A stretch of DNA of 64,000 bases from Callipepla californica brunnescens (GCA_023055505.1 JALIRH010000023.1:4408423-4472422); one strand, 5' to 3'; positions 25,627-38,610 are shown, numbered from the stretch's first letter. Numbers and translations are program-made. Notes: a model not told the origin generated them from the letters alone.

Positions 25627-28600
25627 CCCAATCTAGAGGTCCACAAATGGTGGAACTGGATATGCCCACCATCTGTGGTGATCCTTAATTCCATTTTAAG
25701 GGTGAAATACATTTTGGTATTTTTTCTATTCGCTTTTATAATAAGAAAAAGAAGAAATGTTTATTCACCCGTGGAAAACAAAAGCAAATATGCTAATTTT
25801 TGTAATTAATAACATGACATAACCAGACCATTAGATAGGAATATATTTTCACCCAGGAGGTCAGATAATTTTTTTTTTATTCTTAAATGCTATTGATTGT
25901 TGCTTCTAAAGCCAGCACATACTAACCAATACCTAATTAAGTGCTTAGCTCTGAAAAACATCTTTGTAAACAAGTAGCCATATTTCTTTGACTTCACTGA
26001 CACTTATTCCAAGTGAAAAAGGTTTGTTTTCACTAGTTCAAAGATTCTGGACTTGAGCCCCAGGATAATTTGCTTTGTGTTCTGTAATTGACAGAAAAAT
26101 GTAGTTTGTACCTTTTTGAAGCGGATTTATTTATTTCTTTTGTCTGTGAAGAGGACAGTTTGGGCAGCAGATGAAACAATTCTGTTTCTTTATTCTTGAT
26201 TAATTTCCAAATTTATATAACATAACTGTCAAGCTCTAGAATGAATTGTTCTTCTTATAGTCTTGGACTTCAGTTGAGTTTTAGGTAAAGAAGTCTGGCT
26301 GCTTTGATTACTTTTTCTCCTGGACATGTCATGTAGTCCTCCCTTCTTAACAATAATCTTTCATTGCACTTGCTTTATTAAATGTAAAAACTGTTGGTAA
26401 TAGATAACTGCTAAAAATGGTGCTGATTGGTAAGTATGTATGGCCAGCTGACTTAAGAGTTATTTAATATGCTTTCCTAATGGATTTAAATAAGTTCGTT
26501 TTTCAGTAATTGCTTTCGTGATTATTTTTCTATAAACATGTATCAGGAAACCCATGGAAGTTCTGTAGTTTGTAGTTTTACAGTACTGAGATTTTATGGA
26601 GGAGAGAAAATTAAGTGCTAGTGCTTTCGGGCAGAGCCTGGTATGCCCATGAGGACATTCTATAAATATTGCTAGCCTTTGGTAGGACAGTAGGAATTGA
26701 GGGGATACATATTAAAAAACATGAGAACAGAGAGCTGTTCATAGGTACATATATATGTGTATTTTATTAGATGAATACTTAAATTGTGGTGCTTCTTCCT
26801 GGATATAAGTTGAATTTATGCTCATTGTCCTAGCCGTACCTCCTGTGAAGACAATAAGTTACAGATAGAATGTAAACTACTGGGAGATAAATATTTAACT
26901 GAATGCAGATTATGTTATTAAATTATTAGTGGAATCTTACTACAGAAATTGGGTTATTAAAGAGTGGTAGTTATCTTTAAGTGTATATAATCATACTGAA
27001 ATGTTTTAAAGCCAAGCAGAATGCTGCAGTATTAATTACTGTTTTTATTAGGTGGTGAATACTGGGGAAACTTTCTTGTATGTAATGTTCATTTAAAAAA
27101 ATTGGCATTCAATTTTGAGATATGCTTCAGATATATTTTGAAGTTTGTTCGAGAAAAGATTTACTTCTTTCCTTTTAACTGTTCAGTTAGTTGGCAGGGA
27201 GCAGGACTACATGGCATGTCCTGTGTTTGGAAACTGTAAAGGACCCATAGCACATACGAGATAAAACCTTAGAAAAGATGACGTTAAAAAGTATTCGTAG
27301 GTCCACATATTTGGGCTGCTAACAAGCTAAATATGATTGTTAGAAGGTGAGTATTTCCAGATGTTCTGGTGATTAGCTTGCTGAGTAAACTAAAGCTAGT
27401 CACTTGAACATCTTTTGTGCCGGAAATCACATTGGTAGAAACTGCCAATAAATACAGTGCATTATATACTTGAAAGCTGCTGCTAAATAATGATTTTAAA
27501 ATCCTGTATTTGTGTTCTGTCATCAGCAAGAGTGGGAAAGAGATAGTAAGATGGGTGAAACCAGACACCTGTTAAGGCTAGTCTGAGCATGGTGGATTTT
27601 TCTGAAGATCAGTAATTCTTAGTAGGCTGTTAATTGCAACAAGTGGAGTAATAGCTGAACATTCTGAAATCTGCACAGCAGAGAGTGAGATATGGCCCTT
27701 CACTTAATTAAGTAAAGCCACAAAGAATGACCCTCTTTTTTACCTATGATTTTGGAGGGAGAGAACCTAAGAAGAAAGCTAATGTCATTTTATCCTTTCT
27801 TAAAAATGTCTTTTTTGATGTTCTGCTTTGTCATTTTTGACAAATGTACTTTGCAGTGATCAGTCATTTCTGTAATGGGTAATTGAACATTAATTAGAAT
27901 ATCATAAATGTTAACATACAGTTTTAATTCATGTTAATTTAATTTATAGATCATGAGCAGTAGGTTACAAGTGGGAAAAAAAAAGCCAATTTTCTGTCTT
28001 GTGGTATTTAAGTATTTCTCTTTGGAAAAATATCTGCTGGTCTCCTTTTTATTTCTGATCCTATCTAATCTAGTACAAATGAACTGCTGCTGCAGTCAGT
28101 AGGAAAGATCCACCCAAGGAAGCCACGCCCATATTGATAGCATCTTCTGGAAAGCAAGAATTTAAATATTGAATATTTTGAGTCACAAATACAGTGTTTG
28201 AACTCCAAGAATTGTGCTTATTGAAGTATTTCTTAGTACATTCTTCAGAAGTAAGAGGAGATAGGTAGCAGCTTGCCACACTTGCATTTTGGCAAAGATC
28301 TAATCTTTCTGAATTCATGGCTTGTGAGTTATTATTTCTAATCACACGCTTGATTGACTCCAACTAAATGACTCTGACTGAAAAGACAGGGAGTTAAATC
28401 TAAAACTGTAAGTATGTATTTTAACTGAAAATAGGGATCATCATGGAATGTGTTCTCAATCAGCACTTGACATTCACATGAACACATACCTTAGAAAAAA
28501 GGTAAGCACCATTCTATCCTTGGGCAGGGGCAGAGTGTGGAATACTGTGATTGAGTTCTAAGGATGAAAATGGAAGCCGTGGAGGTTATGTGGAAATGAT

Positions 28601-29013
28601 AAAACTGAGCCCCTTGATGGCAATATGTTACATACAGAAAATATTGCATCTGTACTACGAGAGGGAAATCAAGTGGCCCTTAGGAATCCTTGCTGACTAC
28701 CAAGGCATTCTGAAGCTTCAGAAAGATACCTATAAATGAGCTGACACAAGAAATGCATTTTAGAATAAAATGGGACTATATGAAATGTTATCAGTCTTTG
28801 GAAGGTGCACACTTCAATCCTGCCAAATTGTTTCTCAGACAAGAAAATCCTAGGTACACGAAGGATCTTGTTTTTCTACAGTGGAAGAAATTCCTAAGGA
28901 GGAACTTTGCAGTTGAAATTGAAAGGGGTTAGAGACGATTCTGGAATAGTCAAAATATGCATTATTTTCACAGAAAGGAGATCTTGTGTTTTTTTGGTGG
29001 GTATTTGGTCTCG

Positions 29014-29046
29014 TTTTATGTTTTTTTGTTTGTTTGTTTTTTGTTT
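29014..29046 (+). repeat. T-rich (GTTT)n tract
   Basis: Irregular GTTT units with T runs. No retroelement body is attached. Confidence 0.85.
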
Positions 29047-29627
29047 AAGAAAAAATGGAATGTAATGCTTCTTGCAGATTCTATATTTGCAAATACTGCA
29101 GTTTAATTTTTTCTTCCTGAACTTCAGACATTTGACTTTGGAATTTTTGTTTTATCGTATAATGCTGATGGAGGCTGAAGTTTTAAAGATACTGGTGGAC
29201 CTCCTTCTGAATTCCACAGTATTATTTTTATATTGTTTTACAGTTTGATAGTGAACAAAATGTTTTTTTGTTCCTTGCAGACCTGTGTGCTTTAGGAGTA
29301 TTCAAGATGACAGAAAGGAACTGGCTTTTAGAAGACATTTGAACATATTTGAAATTTGTGACCACAATTAAGAACAGAATTGTCAAAGTGAATAATTTAG
29401 AAGACCTAACAATAAAAAGTTGTTTATTTTATTTTTAAGGGAGAAAATTGGCAGCTAGCATGAATAATAAATAATCAGATGTGTTATTTTGCAATTTTTA
29501 AGTCCAGCTTATGATCTCACTGTAGTCAGCAGAAAAAAATTACCGTTACTTTAAGTAAATTCGGGATGATGACTCTGGAAACAAAAACTGATTTAACCTC
29601 TAATAATTCCAGGCATGTTTTCTTGTC

Positions 29628-29647
29628 TTTTTTTTTTTTTTTTTTTT
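29628..29647 (+). repeat. Poly(T) tract, 20 bases
   Basis: A run of 20 T inside a 103-residue phenylalanine-rich frame that I treat as non-coding. Confidence 0.92.
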
Positions 29648-32589
29648 CCAAAGGCAAGTTACACATGCTCCATTTCTGCATTGGCAATTACTGTTACTGT
29701 GAGTTTAAAAAATGTAAAAGTGAGGTGAATTATAAAGAGATATCATATATTTCAACCTGGTCAGAATGTTTGATTTTCTTACACCTAGAGGGTGCTGATG
29801 AAACGTTTAACCATGACAAAATTGTTTTACATTTGCAGATGAGAGTGAGATTTTCATTTGGTAGATGTCATAAATGAGAGTAAAGTAAGGATCATTGTAG
29901 GGCACAGAGTAGATGGTTCTATACACTGCCAAGAATATTTTTGTGAAGTTTGTCAGATAGTGACCACGGGCAGGTGCTTGAGTGGTTGTAGGTTCCTCTG
30001 GGATCAGGAGGTTACACAAACTGCCCCTAGGATTTAAAACAGAGCAGTTGTTTCATGTCATTTTAATTATCCTTATGTTTTGAGAGGCAGTCACTCAAGT
30101 GATCTGGATTTTTTAGAAAACAGGAGACTTTCACAGCTTGGAGGGCAAAGTTCTGATTGGGTTTGTTTGGTATTCGTTCTCTTTGTGATCATCTTAATGC
30201 AAGTGATAGGCTGTTAGAACCACAAGGCATGCTTACTGCCAGTACAAGATTTAATCGAGACACTATCATTCAGCGGGAAATGCCTTTCAGTCCAATTTTA
30301 TTTATATGAATTTACTCTGCAACTCAGTAATCTCTGCTTTGGGTCATTACTTTGATTTTAACTTAGCAATTTAACTCCTGAAGTGCTTCTAGTAAAAATA
30401 TCCTTGAAGGAGTAATAAGTTTAAATAGCTCTGAATCGGTTGAAAATAGTTTTTTAATTTAGTTCAGGCTGGGAGCACAAACTGACAGGAAAACAAGTGG
30501 ATGGAAGAGAGAAAAAAAGAGATTAAGCGTAAGTAGTCACACTGTGCCACACAGTTAAAGAATTTAGAGGTGCGGAAAAAAGGTTAAATGTACTACTTTC
30601 CAGCATCCTGGTATTAGTAAATACCTTGTGAAAATAAATGAAAAATTACAGCCTAAATAATATTTACTTTAATCCTTGTTTTGTTTGTTTGCCTCACTTT
30701 GATTATTCTGATGGCTTTACTAATACAGGAGGTATAAAAATGTAACTACTGCTTCCTAAATTAACAATTTAGTTACTAAATGAGGAGAAAACATCTTAAC
30801 GTAAATAAAATAAAAATCTCTAGTCATTTCAGCCAACCCCATTGCTTTTATAAAGCACTTGAGATTTTATTTTCATTAGCACTGAGAGGCACTTCGAAAT
30901 GAGTAACTAGCAAATAAACAAATGGAGATAATTCAAGTTTATATTGTTGAGTTAATAAAACTAATAAAATCTCTACATTTCCCAAGGTTTTCCATTATTA
31001 CTATTTAATTTTTTTTTATTGCAGGGTAAAAGTGTTAGGGCTATATAGACTTAGGCATCATGGAAATTTTCTTTACCCGTTTTATGTTATTTTATTACTT
31101 GTTGAAGAAAATGAGGCTTGTTTTGCAGCTTACGAACACGGAAAATGCGTCTTTTTAGTGGTTTCATTTGGGCGATTGTTTGGTTCCTCATTGTGTTGTG
31201 CTTGATGCTGTCTGCTGGAAAGTTCATTTCTTCAGCAGCTACATGTCATTGAGGGTACTGGCAGCGCAGAGTTGGATTTTTTGGGCAGCAAATAGAAAGT
31301 TTCTCAGGACCTCTGTTTCTGCAGCAGTTACTCCTTTGTATTAGCAAAGAGCTGTGCTTCTACCTGAAGTGCCTTGGCAGTCAGATCACTGCAGCAGTGT
31401 GCTTTGCTGTATTGTTGACTCTTTTCTCTTGCGCGTCTGCTGAAATTTTTTATCTTATTATTTCCTATGTTATTGCTTCTTTGCCCCCATCTTCCTTCCC
31501 CTAATTTTCTTTTTTCTTCTGTTTACGTGTCGTGTTTGTTGTTTTGGTTTTTTTTTCTTCTTTCTTTCTTGGGAAGAATTGTGCAGACACAGTAAAGGGA
31601 AAGGTTTAATGTCAGTTGTAGATGCTGAAGTGTAATTTTAAATAATTTATCTAACAAAATTAAAAAAAAAATTTTTTTTACGTTGCCATTTGTCTTTACT
31701 GTGTTTATTTAATTACTGCTTTTTGCTATGCATTTTCTAATAACGAGAAATATTGTAGCCTCAAAAAAACATTCTGGGGATAGATCAAATAATTTGGAAA
31801 GTCGATCCAAGGTACCTGGTGTGATACTGGAGATATATAGCCACTTTATTTTGTGGGAGGATATTCTGCATTCTATCAGGTGATTTTTTTCTCCCTTTTT
31901 TAGTTATTCTGTAATTTGCAATAAGTACGCGACATATTTATTAACTATGTGACACATCTCAGTAAATATTAAAGGAATAGAAAGCCAGAATGTGAGCAGA
32001 GCAAAAATGCATACGAAACAACCTAGCAGAGTTTTAATCTAAAACATGATAGATGACACAATATTTTTGAAAGTTTTTGAATTACGTCTTGGTTTTCTTT
32101 CTTTAGTTTCTAAAATAAATGCACTTCTGTTTTGTTGACCTTCCATGGTTACTTCCATAGTTTTAAGATCTCTATAAATACATGCATATATATATGAATA
32201 AATATATAGTCATCTATACATGTGTGTGCATACCTATCTTTCTATGTGTGTATATGTTCATTCCATACCAAACTAAAAAAAATTGCCTTTTATTGCATGC
32301 AAATGATGTTGATTTTAAGTACATGTCATTTGTGTACAAAAATACAAAGTATAGTAATCAATTTTCAGTGTTTAGAGGGCAGTATTTCAGACGGAGGAAG
32401 TAGAAGAGCTAAGCCACACTCAGTTTAATGCCCTTTGCTTTGTTTTTCCTTCACTTTCTGTTGTAGCCAAAATCTGGAGAGAACATTTTGTGCAGAAGAG
32501 GGAGAACAGCGCTTCTTCAATGAGCAGATGCTTTAGTTTTGCCTTTGTCTTGCTGGTAGGCAGGCAGTGTCCTGAACAAAGGCTTGGCT

Positions 32590-33310
32590 TGGGATGAGCG
32601 AGCCATCGAGTAGGGGTAATTTCATCTTCATATACAATTGAGGAAGACAGGCATTCCCCACCATTTTGGGCACAGGTCGGTATGGATGTTTGCCGCTTCA
32701 CCCCACGCTGGGTTGCAGGTCTGATTTACGGCTCATGCCCCATTGCTGGCCCCCCTTCCCCATTCTGCTTTGTCTGAGCGCCATGTACGTCAGTAAGGAG
32801 TTAATTTCCAGCGAATACCAGACAGGAGCGCCTCCGCAGTGTTTCGTGCAAGGTTTCGTGTCTGTCACTGCCCCTCTTTCATGCTTCCGTGGGTATGGAA
32901 ATGATTGCAGACAGAGTGGGGAGCGGGCGCAGCAACCCCGTGGCTGCCTGGTGCATTGCCACCCCAGCACTTCTGCTGCTCATGGCACGCGATGCTCTGG
33001 GGAGCCAGGCGGAGGCAGCCCCAGCCCAAAGCCCACCTTCCAGAAATTTCTCTCCCAAGCCAAGCTCTCTCTGCCAGGGAAGGGGGAGTACCCCCGAGTT
33101 ACGGCACCATGATTGCCGTAAATGTGCCAGACGGCACGGTGATAAAATGTGGGTGACAGCAGCAGTCAGTCATGTCATTGTGTTTCATTGTGGTTGGCTC
33201 TCAGTGGTTGTAGGGTTGATGCCTGAAACCTGTGTGCTGCCTTGAAAATGGCAGCTGGCTTTTTTTGTGACATTCTCACTAGGAGCGCGGCTCTCCGGCA
33301 GCCATGCAGG
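32590..33310. promoter_or_regulatory. CpG-rich island-like stretch
   Basis: I count at least 25 CpGs by eye in about 720 bases, far denser than elsewhere in the window. It also has a TACGTCA half-CRE-like site near 32784. Overlapping frames of 148, 118, 90 and 83 residues on both strands are explained by the base composition and match nothing I know. An unmethylated island, an unannotated promoter or a distal regulatory element are all possible. No TATA box or exon is evident. Confidence 0.4.
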
Positions 33311-34308
33311 CTGACTCTCTGCAAAACAAAACTCAAAAAACTGGAAAGGAAGCACCCGTGAAGGATAAAGGAAAGGGAGCAGTTCAGCATTTCTGGTGGT
33401 GGGTTTTTTTTTATGTTTTTTAGTTTTGGTGATAAGATGGAAAAGAGAACAGCTCAGCCATTTAAAGGATTCTTTGGTTTTAAGCCTATATTTATTAATA
33501 TTATTTTATTACAAAGAATGTCTTCATGATACCTAAGCCAATTTATGTTTTTGTAGGACTCACTGCTCATGCTTTGAGAGCCTCATTTATTGGAAAATAT
33601 GAGAATACCAATGATGCGTCATTTACTAGCCTGTCTGAAATGGGTATTATAACTTCTGAACCTAAAATACGAAAAACACCCAGTTCATACTAAAACTATC
33701 ATACTCAGCAGAAATTCCCCATATTATCTCTATATATGCTCAGTAAAAGGAGAATCTAATAATGGGATCGTAATGAAACAAACAAACAAAAAAACCTCTG
33801 GAATTCTCCATTGTTCCATGCAAAGTGCTCTATAGCAAAGTGTTATAATTTTTCTCACCAGGTTAAAATTTTATAAGCATGTTTCACTCTATAAAAATTT
33901 ATAGTACTATGTGGTGTTACGTACCCTTGTCAGTTTGTCTGTTTAAGCTGCAAAATAAAATATGGGAATCTATGTTAGGATTGTATTGAACAGAAGGTTG
34001 TTTGTTGTTGTTGTTTCTTTTATACTGTAATCCTTTGTATAATACCTGTCCTTTTTTCTTATCATTTTTACTGGTCACAATTTTGTTCTTGTTGTTTGCT
34101 TTGCACTTCATTTTCCTCTTTGTTTTTTTCTGGAAATAATAAACTGGGCTTGTTATTACAATCTTCTGATACGTTTAATGTGGTCACATTTTTCTAAATT
34201 AGCCATTGAATGAAGAAATGAGGGAAGGGAGCGTACAGGCTAGTCTCATATGTACAGTGTAAGAACCAGAACAAAGAATTGTCTAGAACAAAGTTACTTG
34301 CAAGAGGA

Positions 34309-34330
34309 ATAAGCCAGAAATAAGCCAGAA
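34309..34330 (+). repeat. 11-bp tandem duplication
   Basis: ATAAGCCAGAA occurs twice in direct succession without mismatch. It is a small local duplication. Confidence 0.9.
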
Positions 34331-34884
34331 AACTTTTTTTTCTTTCTTTTGATTGTTTAAAATTAACAGTGGTTGAGTATATGCTGACAGAAGACTGTTC
34401 TGCCAGCAGTTCAACATGGTGCTGAATCTCCCAGCTGCGCTATTTTTGCAGGGATTATTTGGAGAGGTAACTACAAAAATTGTCATTATTATTACTGTTA
34501 TTTTTTCTGAGCAGTTCAGGTTGGCATTTCGGCAGCTTGCCAGCTTTGGCTTTGTTCCATTCAGGAATTATTTGCTTCATACCTATTTGAACCTGCCACT
34601 CCTGTAGCTCATGTTCATAACAGTCATGGACAGATCAAAGGATCTGAACCTTAGGAAGAGGAAAGTAGGGCATTCCTCATTGGCACAAAAGACAATTATT
34701 AATAATTGCTAGGACTGTTATTTCTTTAATTTATAGGAAAGCTTTGGTAATGGAAAGATTTAGTTACTGTGTGAATTAATAAGTGTTCTCAACAATAAGC
34801 TGTGATGATTTAAAAATAATAGTTGCTTGAATGCTGAATTGAAGCCAGATCCTTATCCTGAAAGCAGCATGAGAGAAGGCCATG

Positions 34885-34924
34885 GGCACCCTATCCAGCA
34901 AGCTGAGGGAGGCTGGTAGGTGCC
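34885..34924 (+). repeat. Imperfect hairpin
   Basis: GGCACC (34885-34890) pairs with GGTGCC (34919-34924). After single-base bulges, TA pairs with TA and CCAGC (34895-34899) with GCTGG (34912-34916). The loop is 12 bases. It is short and may be chance. Confidence 0.5.
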
Positions 34925-35454
34925 AGGCTCAATGCCATGAGCCCTCGTCACAGAACTGAATCCACTGCAACTGCCAAAGAGACGAGTCCAAGTGTTGCTG
35001 TAAGGACCTGTTGCGAGAGCAAGGCTTTGGTGAAAGCCATTGCACAAGAATTATCGCTATGATGAATTTTTTTTTACACTGCTGGGAACTGTTTTAGACC
35101 AACTCCCCTGATCACCACAGTAAAGAAGAGTACTTGTTTTTGCTTTATTTTATGTCCGTTGTTGTGCATAGCTTTGTGATCTACATTTTCAGTGGGGTAA
35201 ATGCTTTGGTCAAAGGCAAAAGCTGAAAGATGTGGACAGTGAGGAGGAAGAGCTGCACCGTTTAGAAGTGGGGCATCCTTGCCTCTAAGTATAAGCGAGG
35301 TTAGTAGACCCTATCTTCCCTGCTCCTCAGTGAGAGACACGGTTGGGTTGCTCTAACTGTGCCTTCCTTACTCAGGTAGTGGTAAAATCAGATGCATTAT
35401 CCCCCTTCCTCAATCTTTTTGAATCCCAAGGTGGGCTGCATTTGTGCTGCTTCT

Positions 35455-35528
35455 CTTTACTGCCACGCTGTGGAAGAAGAAGCCTGGCTTGGACGCTGTG
35501 CTGTGTTTTCCACAGCATGGCAGTAAAG
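35455..35528 (-). repeat. Long inverted repeat / hairpin, 21-bp arms
   Basis: The left arm CTTTACTGCCACGCTGTGGAA (35455-35475) is the reverse complement of 35508-35528 with one mismatch and a 32-base loop. On the plus-strand RNA the mismatch is C opposite A. On the minus-strand RNA it becomes a G-U wobble, so a minus transcript would pair along all 21 positions. A short outer stem (GCTGC 35446-35450 with GCAGC 35538-35542) adds to it. The size is compatible with a pre-miRNA or a small foldback element. No known miRNA seed was recognised. Confidence 0.85.
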
Positions 35529-35570
35529 CAAAACGTTGCAGCTTTATTTCACTCCCAAGTAGGGTTAAAG

Positions 35571-35592
35571 TTTTTTTTTTTTTTTTTTTTTT
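35571..35592 (+). repeat. Poly(T) tract, 22 bases
   Basis: A run of 22 T located 42 bases after the right arm of the long hairpin at 35455-35528. Read on the minus strand it would be a poly(A) upstream of that hairpin, but no other retrotransposition mark is evident. Confidence 0.92.
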
Positions 35593-36732
35593 GCCCACCC
35601 ACACTAAGCAGCCAGTAGATGCATCTTTATGGCTTTTCTCTGGGGTAGGGATTGATATGCTACTCATCTCCCATGCTACTACTGACTGACTGATAAAATC
35701 ACCAAGGAAATAAATCTGTTTTACATTCAGTAACCTGCTTCTGAATTAACCGTGTAGATTTGGGAACCCTGTCTGAGTCAGCGTGAGCCGTGTTTTCAGG
35801 GCTGGCACTGAAACATGTGGAATGGCAGGGCCTGTGTGTGGGAGTGGGGCCAGGTGCAGTGCTGCACAGGGCAACCCAGTGCTGACAGGACACCTCCACT
35901 GCCAAAAAGAGTGCTTAGAAGGGTTAGAGTATGTTCAACACCAACTACATGGAACAAAATGTTTTAAGTTCTTCAGCCTTGGATTCTTGGCAAATTAGCT
36001 TTTGGTAAGCAGCCGGACAGATTTGCTGGATGACAATTCCGTAATAAAAAAACAAGTGTTCACCGTTTAACTTTAAGTGTCTGATTCATTTCTCTATGCC
36101 TGCAAAACACACCGAAGATGTGACTCGTCAGACAATGAGCAGGATTTGCTAATGGCAGTGGCAGGCATTCTGGTTACTGCATTCAGTGAAAAAACGTGCT
36201 GCTAACATCTGCTCAGTCTAATCCACTGCTCTTTCCTGCTTTGTTTTTGGAAAGTATCTATTGAAATGTTTTTGACTTATTCTTGTCCATCTTTTATTTC
36301 CAGTCTTTCTATTTCTGCCTTCTCTTCCAAGCAGCTGAGAGTTTGAGGCTAAGGACAAGGGTTGCTGGAGCAGCCAGCCCCTCAGCTGCTCTGCTTCAGT
36401 CGTTTTCAGGAGGGGAAGTTTGGTAGATCAGGCCTGCTCTATGTTGCTACCATTTAAAATCCACTCATGTACACATGAAATATTTTCTTTCTCTCACTCC
36501 CTTGCAACTACTTTCAGTGATATTAGGTGGTTTTTTTCGTTCTGTTTTTGTTTAATCTCATGCAGGCAATGAATAATTGATACCCTTAATGCAAATGGCT
36601 ATGGCTGCCTAGAAAAAAATTAAATTTGCTTTGTCACAAGACTAGCTCTTTTCAGGTTTCAGCCTCTACAGTCTCAGCCGTCTATTGAGCATTTGGACAA
36701 ATAAAAATATCTGACAACAGTACTGAAATGAC

Positions 36733-36786
36733 TATTTTTTGTTGGTTTTCTTTTTGTTTGTTTTTTTGGTTGGTTTTTTGTTTTGA
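36733..36786 (+). repeat. T/G low-complexity (TTTG, TTGG) tract
   Basis: Alternating TTTG and TTGG units with T runs. A second T run follows at about 36826-36834. Confidence 0.8.
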
Positions 36787-37387
36787 GGTAGACTAAGTAA
36801 GGTAGGTCTCTTCCTGTTTTTTGGTTTTTTTTTTTGCACTCTGTAAATCGAGTCTTGATTAAATGTATGGCAGAGTGCTTTGTTGAGCATTGCACCCTGT
36901 GATGGCGAATGGATTTATGTAAGTACATGCACTAAAAAGATTGAGGGGGCATTGGCTTTCCTGAATGAGCTTGTGGAAAACGCTGCTCTGCTTTCCCAGA
37001 GGTTATTAGGCATCACCTTAGATTGGAGTTCAAAAAGCACATTTATATCTTTTAAATCTTCATAAAAATAACAGTAGGAATGGTAGTTACTGCAAGAAGG
37101 AACCCATAATTTGATGTGGAAAACCATTTCTTCTGTTATGTGTGTTCATAGAGGGGAGAAATACCTTTCTGGCCTAAAGTCATTAAGCATGTTATGGTGG
37201 GATTATGAGTTAGTTAGCTTTCTCAAGAAACTGGAAGCTATGTGAATGAAATGCAGTCATTAGCTTTGAGTATGGTTTCTGTTTATTGCAAAGGATATGA
37301 AAGCACAGCATTCAGAAAAAAACTTCTTAACCCTTTTTTTTTTCAGACTTAATAAACTGGATGCCTTTTGTTTCCTGTTCTTTATTT

Positions 37388-37466
37388 AAAAAAAAAAAAC
37401 AAAGACAAAAACAAACAAAAAAACACAAACCCCCCCCCCCCCCACCACACACACACACACACACAA
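37388..37466 (+). repeat. Compound repeat: A-rich, then C14, then (AC)n
   Basis: Three simple repeats abut. An A-rich stretch with interspersed C (37388-37429) is followed by 14 C (37430-37443), then about eleven AC units (to 37466). The C14 run reads as G14 on the minus strand. All three are prone to slippage, so length differences between individuals or assemblies are likely. Confidence 0.93.
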
Positions 37467-38361
37467 TTTTGAGACTAAAGTGAAAGGAACAGTCATTTTC
37501 TTCTCAAGAAACAATTTTCATTTTAAAGAAATTAGAATATTCTTCATTAGTCAGTAAAAAACATAGGAAAAGCCTCTGTGTCTCAGGTAGCTTGCTATTG
37601 GGGTAACAGGTTTAGGATGTTTTGGCAGTGTCACTGAAGGACAGAACCTCATCTTTTTTTACGATTTGTGGAGATGTTTACAGCAAACTGGAATACTGCT
37701 GTTTGGTGACTGCTAGAATACAGGTAGGCATAATGCCATAGCACTGTCTTTGTTAGCATCACCTGTTGACAGACTTAATTCAATAGCTTACTCGCAAAGT
37801 TATCTAAACCAAACAATAACACAAAAAATGTGGACTGTGAAAGGCACATGCCTACTACCAAGCGATCTCCCATTCATTCACTCAGCAGGGAAAGTCAAAC
37901 CGTTTGTATGGTTAAAGGAAAACCATTCTTGATTGTAACTGTCAGCTTTGGATGAGCAGTTGTATCTTGTCTTTCTGTGGTTGGACTTAAAACCTTTTGT
38001 GCTCCTTTTCCTCGAAAAATGTTGATCACAACTGGTGTTAGAATCAGCTTTTCTGATATATTTTCACAACTCTGTATTTCTTTTAAGAGGTCCAGAGAGA
38101 GTGAAGGGGGACTTCTTTGACTGTTGTACAGTTTGGTTTTAGTGCAGTTCAGTTTTTCTGGAAGTTTAAAATCCAAATATTTGCTATTTCAGTTATGTCT
38201 TCCAAAGGAGGAATAAGAATGGAGAGAGAAACATGAGTAAGAGAAAACGTAGCTAATGAAATGAGAAGGGACAGTGCTATCTGTGCAGGAATTGGGGATT
38301 GACAGTTGCTCAGTGATTTGGAACAAGAAGTCTGTTCTTTGCCCTTTCCTCTCTCTGTCTT

Positions 38362-38609
38362 CATTAAAAAGAGCATGGCCACCGGCTCAAGGGAGGTGAT
38401 CCTCCTCCTCTACTCTGCCATTGCAAGGCCACATTAGGCTACTGTGTCTAAGTCTGAGCTCCCCAGTTCAAAAAATATAGGGATCTCCCAGAAGTTCAGT
38501 GAAGAGCCACAGAGACGATAAAGGGACTGGCACAATTCCCAAATGAGGAAAGGCTAACCTGAGCATTTTTCAGCCTGGGGAAAAGAAGACTGAGAGGGAA
38601 TCTTGATAT
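38362..38609 (+). mobile_element. CR1 LINE fragment, sense, internal (end of reverse-transcriptase ORF)
   Basis: In sense orientation this shows the characteristic late-ORF2 CR1 order. 'catggccaccggctcaaggg' and 'aggtgatcctcctcctctac' come first, then 'gagctccccagttcaa'. 'gagccacagagacgataaag', 'atgaggaaaggctaacctga' and 'agaagactgagagggaatct' follow. In the family this stretch encodes the last part of the reverse-transcriptase polyprotein, but here the frame is broken and nothing is coding. The fragment stops abruptly at a TTCC microsatellite, so the element's last few hundred bases are missing at this site. It is truncated on both sides. Confidence 0.88.
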
Positions 38610-38610
38610 A

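Larger units (their letters stand above)
24337..32589. other. Non-coding, strongly AT-rich
   Basis: About 8 kb with no mobile element and only T-rich tracts. A terminal-exon-like arrangement at 29281-29416 is noted as a finding. The stretch 30830-31010 is repeat-free and could be conserved, but it shows no strong motif group. Confidence 0.6.
33311..37387. other. Non-coding with two hairpins
   Basis: The hairpins at 34885 and 35455, the 11-bp duplication and the poly(T) tract are listed separately. The rest is unique sequence with short unsupported frames. Confidence 0.6.

Noticed and set aside
29786..29800. CTCF-like CTAGAGGGTG site
   Set aside because: It matches only part of the core and lacks the usual C at a key position. 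Too weak to call by eye.
32666..33245. Overlapping frames of 148 and 118 residues as a gene
   Set aside because: They lie in CpG-rich DNA, overlap with each other and with a minus-strand frame, and show no known domain. Composition alone explains the lack of stops.
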